Shown: in pieces, positions 16,976 through 18,005 of the stretch
Numbering within the stretch: position 1 is the first letter of the stretch
Layout: the number at the start of each line of letters is the position of its first letter
Source of the DNA: an uncultured Porphyromonadaceae bacterium
GTDB lineage: Bacteria > Bacteroidota > Bacteroidia > Bacteroidales > Muribaculaceae
Length of the DNA: 18,005 nt
Assembly: GCA_900550025.1 (NCBI GenBank)
Contig: URQP01000049.1
Location: 1 to 18,005, forward strand
Reading direction: 5' to 3'
The notes under the pieces: model-generated
Databases searched by the model: none
What the model was told of the DNA's origin: nothing
What the model saw: only the letters and a program-made list of their open reading frames with translations
Program-made: the position numbers and the translations under genes

Positions 16976-17007
16976 CAAAAATACTAAAACTTGGCAGAAG
17001 CCGCAAA
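16976..17007 (-). promoter_or_regulatory. Bacteroidetes-type promoter of the agmatine operon
   Basis: On the minus strand TTTG (plus CAAA at 17004-17007), a 20-base spacer, then TATTTTTG (plus CAAAAATA at 16976-16983), an exact TAnnTTTG match. The predicted start is near 16969, leaving a leader of about 16 bases before the 77-residue gene. It begins just past the terminator of the ribosomal operon. Confidence 0.7.
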
Positions 17008-17016
17008 TTTTCAATT

Positions 17017-17059
17017 AAAAGAAAAAGAGGCATAAGGAAAAAATTCCTTACGCCTCTTT
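17017..17059 (-). terminator. Rho-independent terminator of the rpsF-rpsR-rplI operon
   Basis: Read on the minus strand, a 16-base-pair stem (arms plus 17044-17059 and 17024-17039, with a single G-U wobble) closes a UUUU loop and is followed by a U-rich tail, TTTTTCTTTT, formed by 17017-17026 together with the end of the stem. On the + strand the wobble becomes an A/C mismatch, which confirms that the minus orientation is the functional one. Confidence 0.9.
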
Positions 17060-17074
17060 ATGGTTATAGCTAAA

Positions 17075-17518
17075 TTATTCAGAAACAACTTCGAAAGGAA
17101 TTTCAACAGAAACTTCTTTGTGCAGTTTCAACACAGCCTTGTAGCTTCCTACTTCTTTTACGCTTTCGCTGAGGTAGATTACCTTACGGTCGATGTTGAA
17201 TCCGAGTTTTTCCAATGCTTCCGCAATCTGGATGTTGTTTACAGAACCGAAGATTGTGCCTGTAGAGCTTGTCTTGGCGCCGATAGTGAGCGTGACATCT
17301 TTCAACGATTCGGCAAGAGCCTCAGCGTCCGCCTTGATTTTCGCAAGCTTATGGGCGCGTTGTTTCAAGTTTTCGGCCAATACTTTCAATGCTGATTCTG
17401 TAGCGATTACAGCTTTGCCATAAGGGATGAGGTAGTTTCTGCCGTATCCGCTCTTTACCTCTACTACATCGTCTTTATAGCCGAGGTTTGGTATATCTTC
17501 TTTTAATATGATTTTCAT
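17075..17518 (-). CDS. rplI: 50S ribosomal protein L9
   Basis: A 147-residue large-subunit protein (bL9), close to the usual 148-149. The N-terminal domain MKIILKEDIPNLGYKDDVVEV, with VKSGYGRNYLIPYGKA, binds 23S rRNA. A long connecting helix (about residues 41-75, rich in A, K, E and L) follows, then the C-terminal domain with TGTIFGSVNNIQIAEAL. It is the last gene of the rpsF-rpsR-rplI operon, beginning 18 bases after the rpsR stop, and a terminator follows within 20 bases. A partial Shine-Dalgarno (AAGGA, plus 17527-17531) lies 8 bases before the ATG. Confidence 0.98.
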   Translation of the reverse strand: MKIILKEDIPNLGYKDDVVEVKSGYGRNYLIPYGKAVIATESALKVLAENLKQRAHKLAKIKADAEALAESLKDVTLTIGAKTSSTGTIFGSVNNIQIAEALEKLGFNIDRKVIYLSESVKEVGSYKAVLKLHKEVSVEIPFEVVSE

Positions 17519-17536
17519 AATTGTAATCCTTAAAAA

Positions 17537-17806
17537 TTATTTCATCAAGTCTGTTACGTAGGGAAGAAGAGCCAAGTGGCGCGCGCGTTTCACGGCCTGT
17601 GCCACTCTTCTTTGGTACTTCAATGAAGTGCCTGTGATTCGGCGCGGCAAAATCTTGCCTTGCTCGTTCAAGAATTTCTTGAGGAATTCAGGATCTTTGT
17701 AGTCGATATACTTGATACCGCTTCTTTTGAAACGGCAATATTTTTTCTTTTTAACGTCAACCGACAGCGGGGTTAAGTATCTGATTTCTGATTGTGTCTG
17801 TGCCAT
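17537..17806 (-). CDS. rpsR: 30S ribosomal protein S18
   Basis: An 89-residue small-subunit protein (bS18). Diagnostic segments are [20 protein letters not shown], then [16 protein letters not shown] and [20 protein letters not shown]. It partners S6 on the platform of the 30S subunit. In Bacteroidetes ribosomes S18, S6 and S21 are known to form the pocket that hides the 3' end of 16S rRNA. Unlike almost every other gene here it has a perfect Shine-Dalgarno sequence before its start. It begins 2 bases after the rpsF stop, so it is co-transcribed and probably coupled to it. Confidence 0.98.
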   Translation of the reverse strand: MAQTQSEIRYLTPLSVDVKKKKYCRFKRSGIKYIDYKDPEFLKKFLNEQGKILPRRITGTSLKYQRRVAQAVKRARHLALLPYVTDLMK

Positions 17807-17808
17807 AA

Positions 17809-18005
17809 TTATGCCTCCTTAGTTTCTGCTGTGTTAGAGTTTGACTTGGCAGCCCTCAGATTTCTGCGCTTTTCAGCGTATTCGGCTGCGTATTTGTCGA
17901 GACGGAATGTCAAGAAACGGATTACTTTTTCGTCGCGACGGTATGCAGTTTCCAACTGCTTTATCAGTTGCGGCTCTGCATTGAATTCGAGCAGGCAATA
18001 GAATC
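17809..18005 (-). CDS. rpsF: 30S ribosomal protein S6, C-terminal part (cut by the window edge)
   Basis: The last 65 codons of bS6 are visible. Translating the minus strand from the edge gives [18 protein letters not shown], then [21 protein letters not shown], then a charged tail ending [11 protein letters not shown] and TAA at 17809-17811. The DEKVIRFL motif before a lysine/glutamate-rich tail is characteristic of S6. The 5' end and the promoter of the operon lie outside the window. The final codons (AAG GAG GCA TAA) also form the Shine-Dalgarno of rpsR. Confidence 0.95.
   Translation of the reverse strand, partial: FYCLLEFNAEPQLIKQLETAYRRDEKVIRFLTFRLDKYAAEYAEKRRNLRAAKSNSNTAETKEA
17814..17820 (-). 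promoter_or_regulatory. Full Shine-Dalgarno sequence of rpsR
   Basis: Read on the minus strand, AAGGAGG is followed by a 7-base spacer (CATAATT) and the rpsR ATG: seven consecutive bases complementary to the conserved 16S anti-Shine-Dalgarno at ideal spacing. It overlaps the last codons of rpsF. The starts of rpmE, purL, alaS, merR, the adaptor, the RND fusion, the 77-residue gene, aguA and aguB all lack anything similar. Confidence 0.8.

Overview
The window looks like a chromosomal housekeeping segment from a member of the order Bacteroidales (phylum Bacteroidota). Four things point there: the identity of the proteins (an OprP-type porin, type B L31, a single-chain PurL, and an agmatine deiminase / N-carbamoylputrescine amidase pair); start codons that nearly all lack a Shine-Dalgarno sequence; promoters of the form TTG-N19/20-TAnnTTTG, which is the Bacteroidetes sigma-ABfr type; and lipoprotein-anchored efflux components. 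No mobile element, CRISPR array, tRNA or rRNA gene is visible, and no gene-free stretch exceeds 300 bases.

Layout, left to right. On the + strand: an outer-membrane porin (3-1277), ribosomal protein L31 type B (1402-1656) with its own promoter and a strong terminator, and purL for purine synthesis (1829-5530) with its own promoter. A convergent intergenic region with two hairpins separates purL from alaS (minus strand, 5684-8302). alaS and a small MerR-family regulator (+ strand, 8438-8776) diverge from a 135-base region in which two back-to-back -7 boxes form a perfect inverted repeat. From the right, on the minus strand, comes a drug-efflux operon: a lipoprotein membrane-fusion protein (13434-14603) overlaps by 4 bases a 1500-residue gene (8935-13437). 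That gene fuses, in one frame, a complete AcrB-type RND pump to a complete OprM/NodT-type outer-membrane channel. The junction contains what looks like an intact lipoprotein signal peptide with no usable start codon in front of it.

Further right, still on the minus strand, is a three-gene agmatine-to-putrescine operon: a 77-residue acidic protein of unknown function, then aguA and aguB (16953 down to 14787). The window ends in the rpsF-rpsR-rplI operon for ribosomal proteins S6, S18 and L9; rpsF is cut by the window edge.

The two observations I would follow first are the RND/outer-membrane-channel fusion, which may be a polyprotein processed at an internal lipobox, and the perfect AAGGAGG Shine-Dalgarno sequence in front of rpsR. 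The latter is the only full Shine-Dalgarno in the window, in a lineage whose ribosomes normally hide the anti-Shine-Dalgarno using S18 itself.
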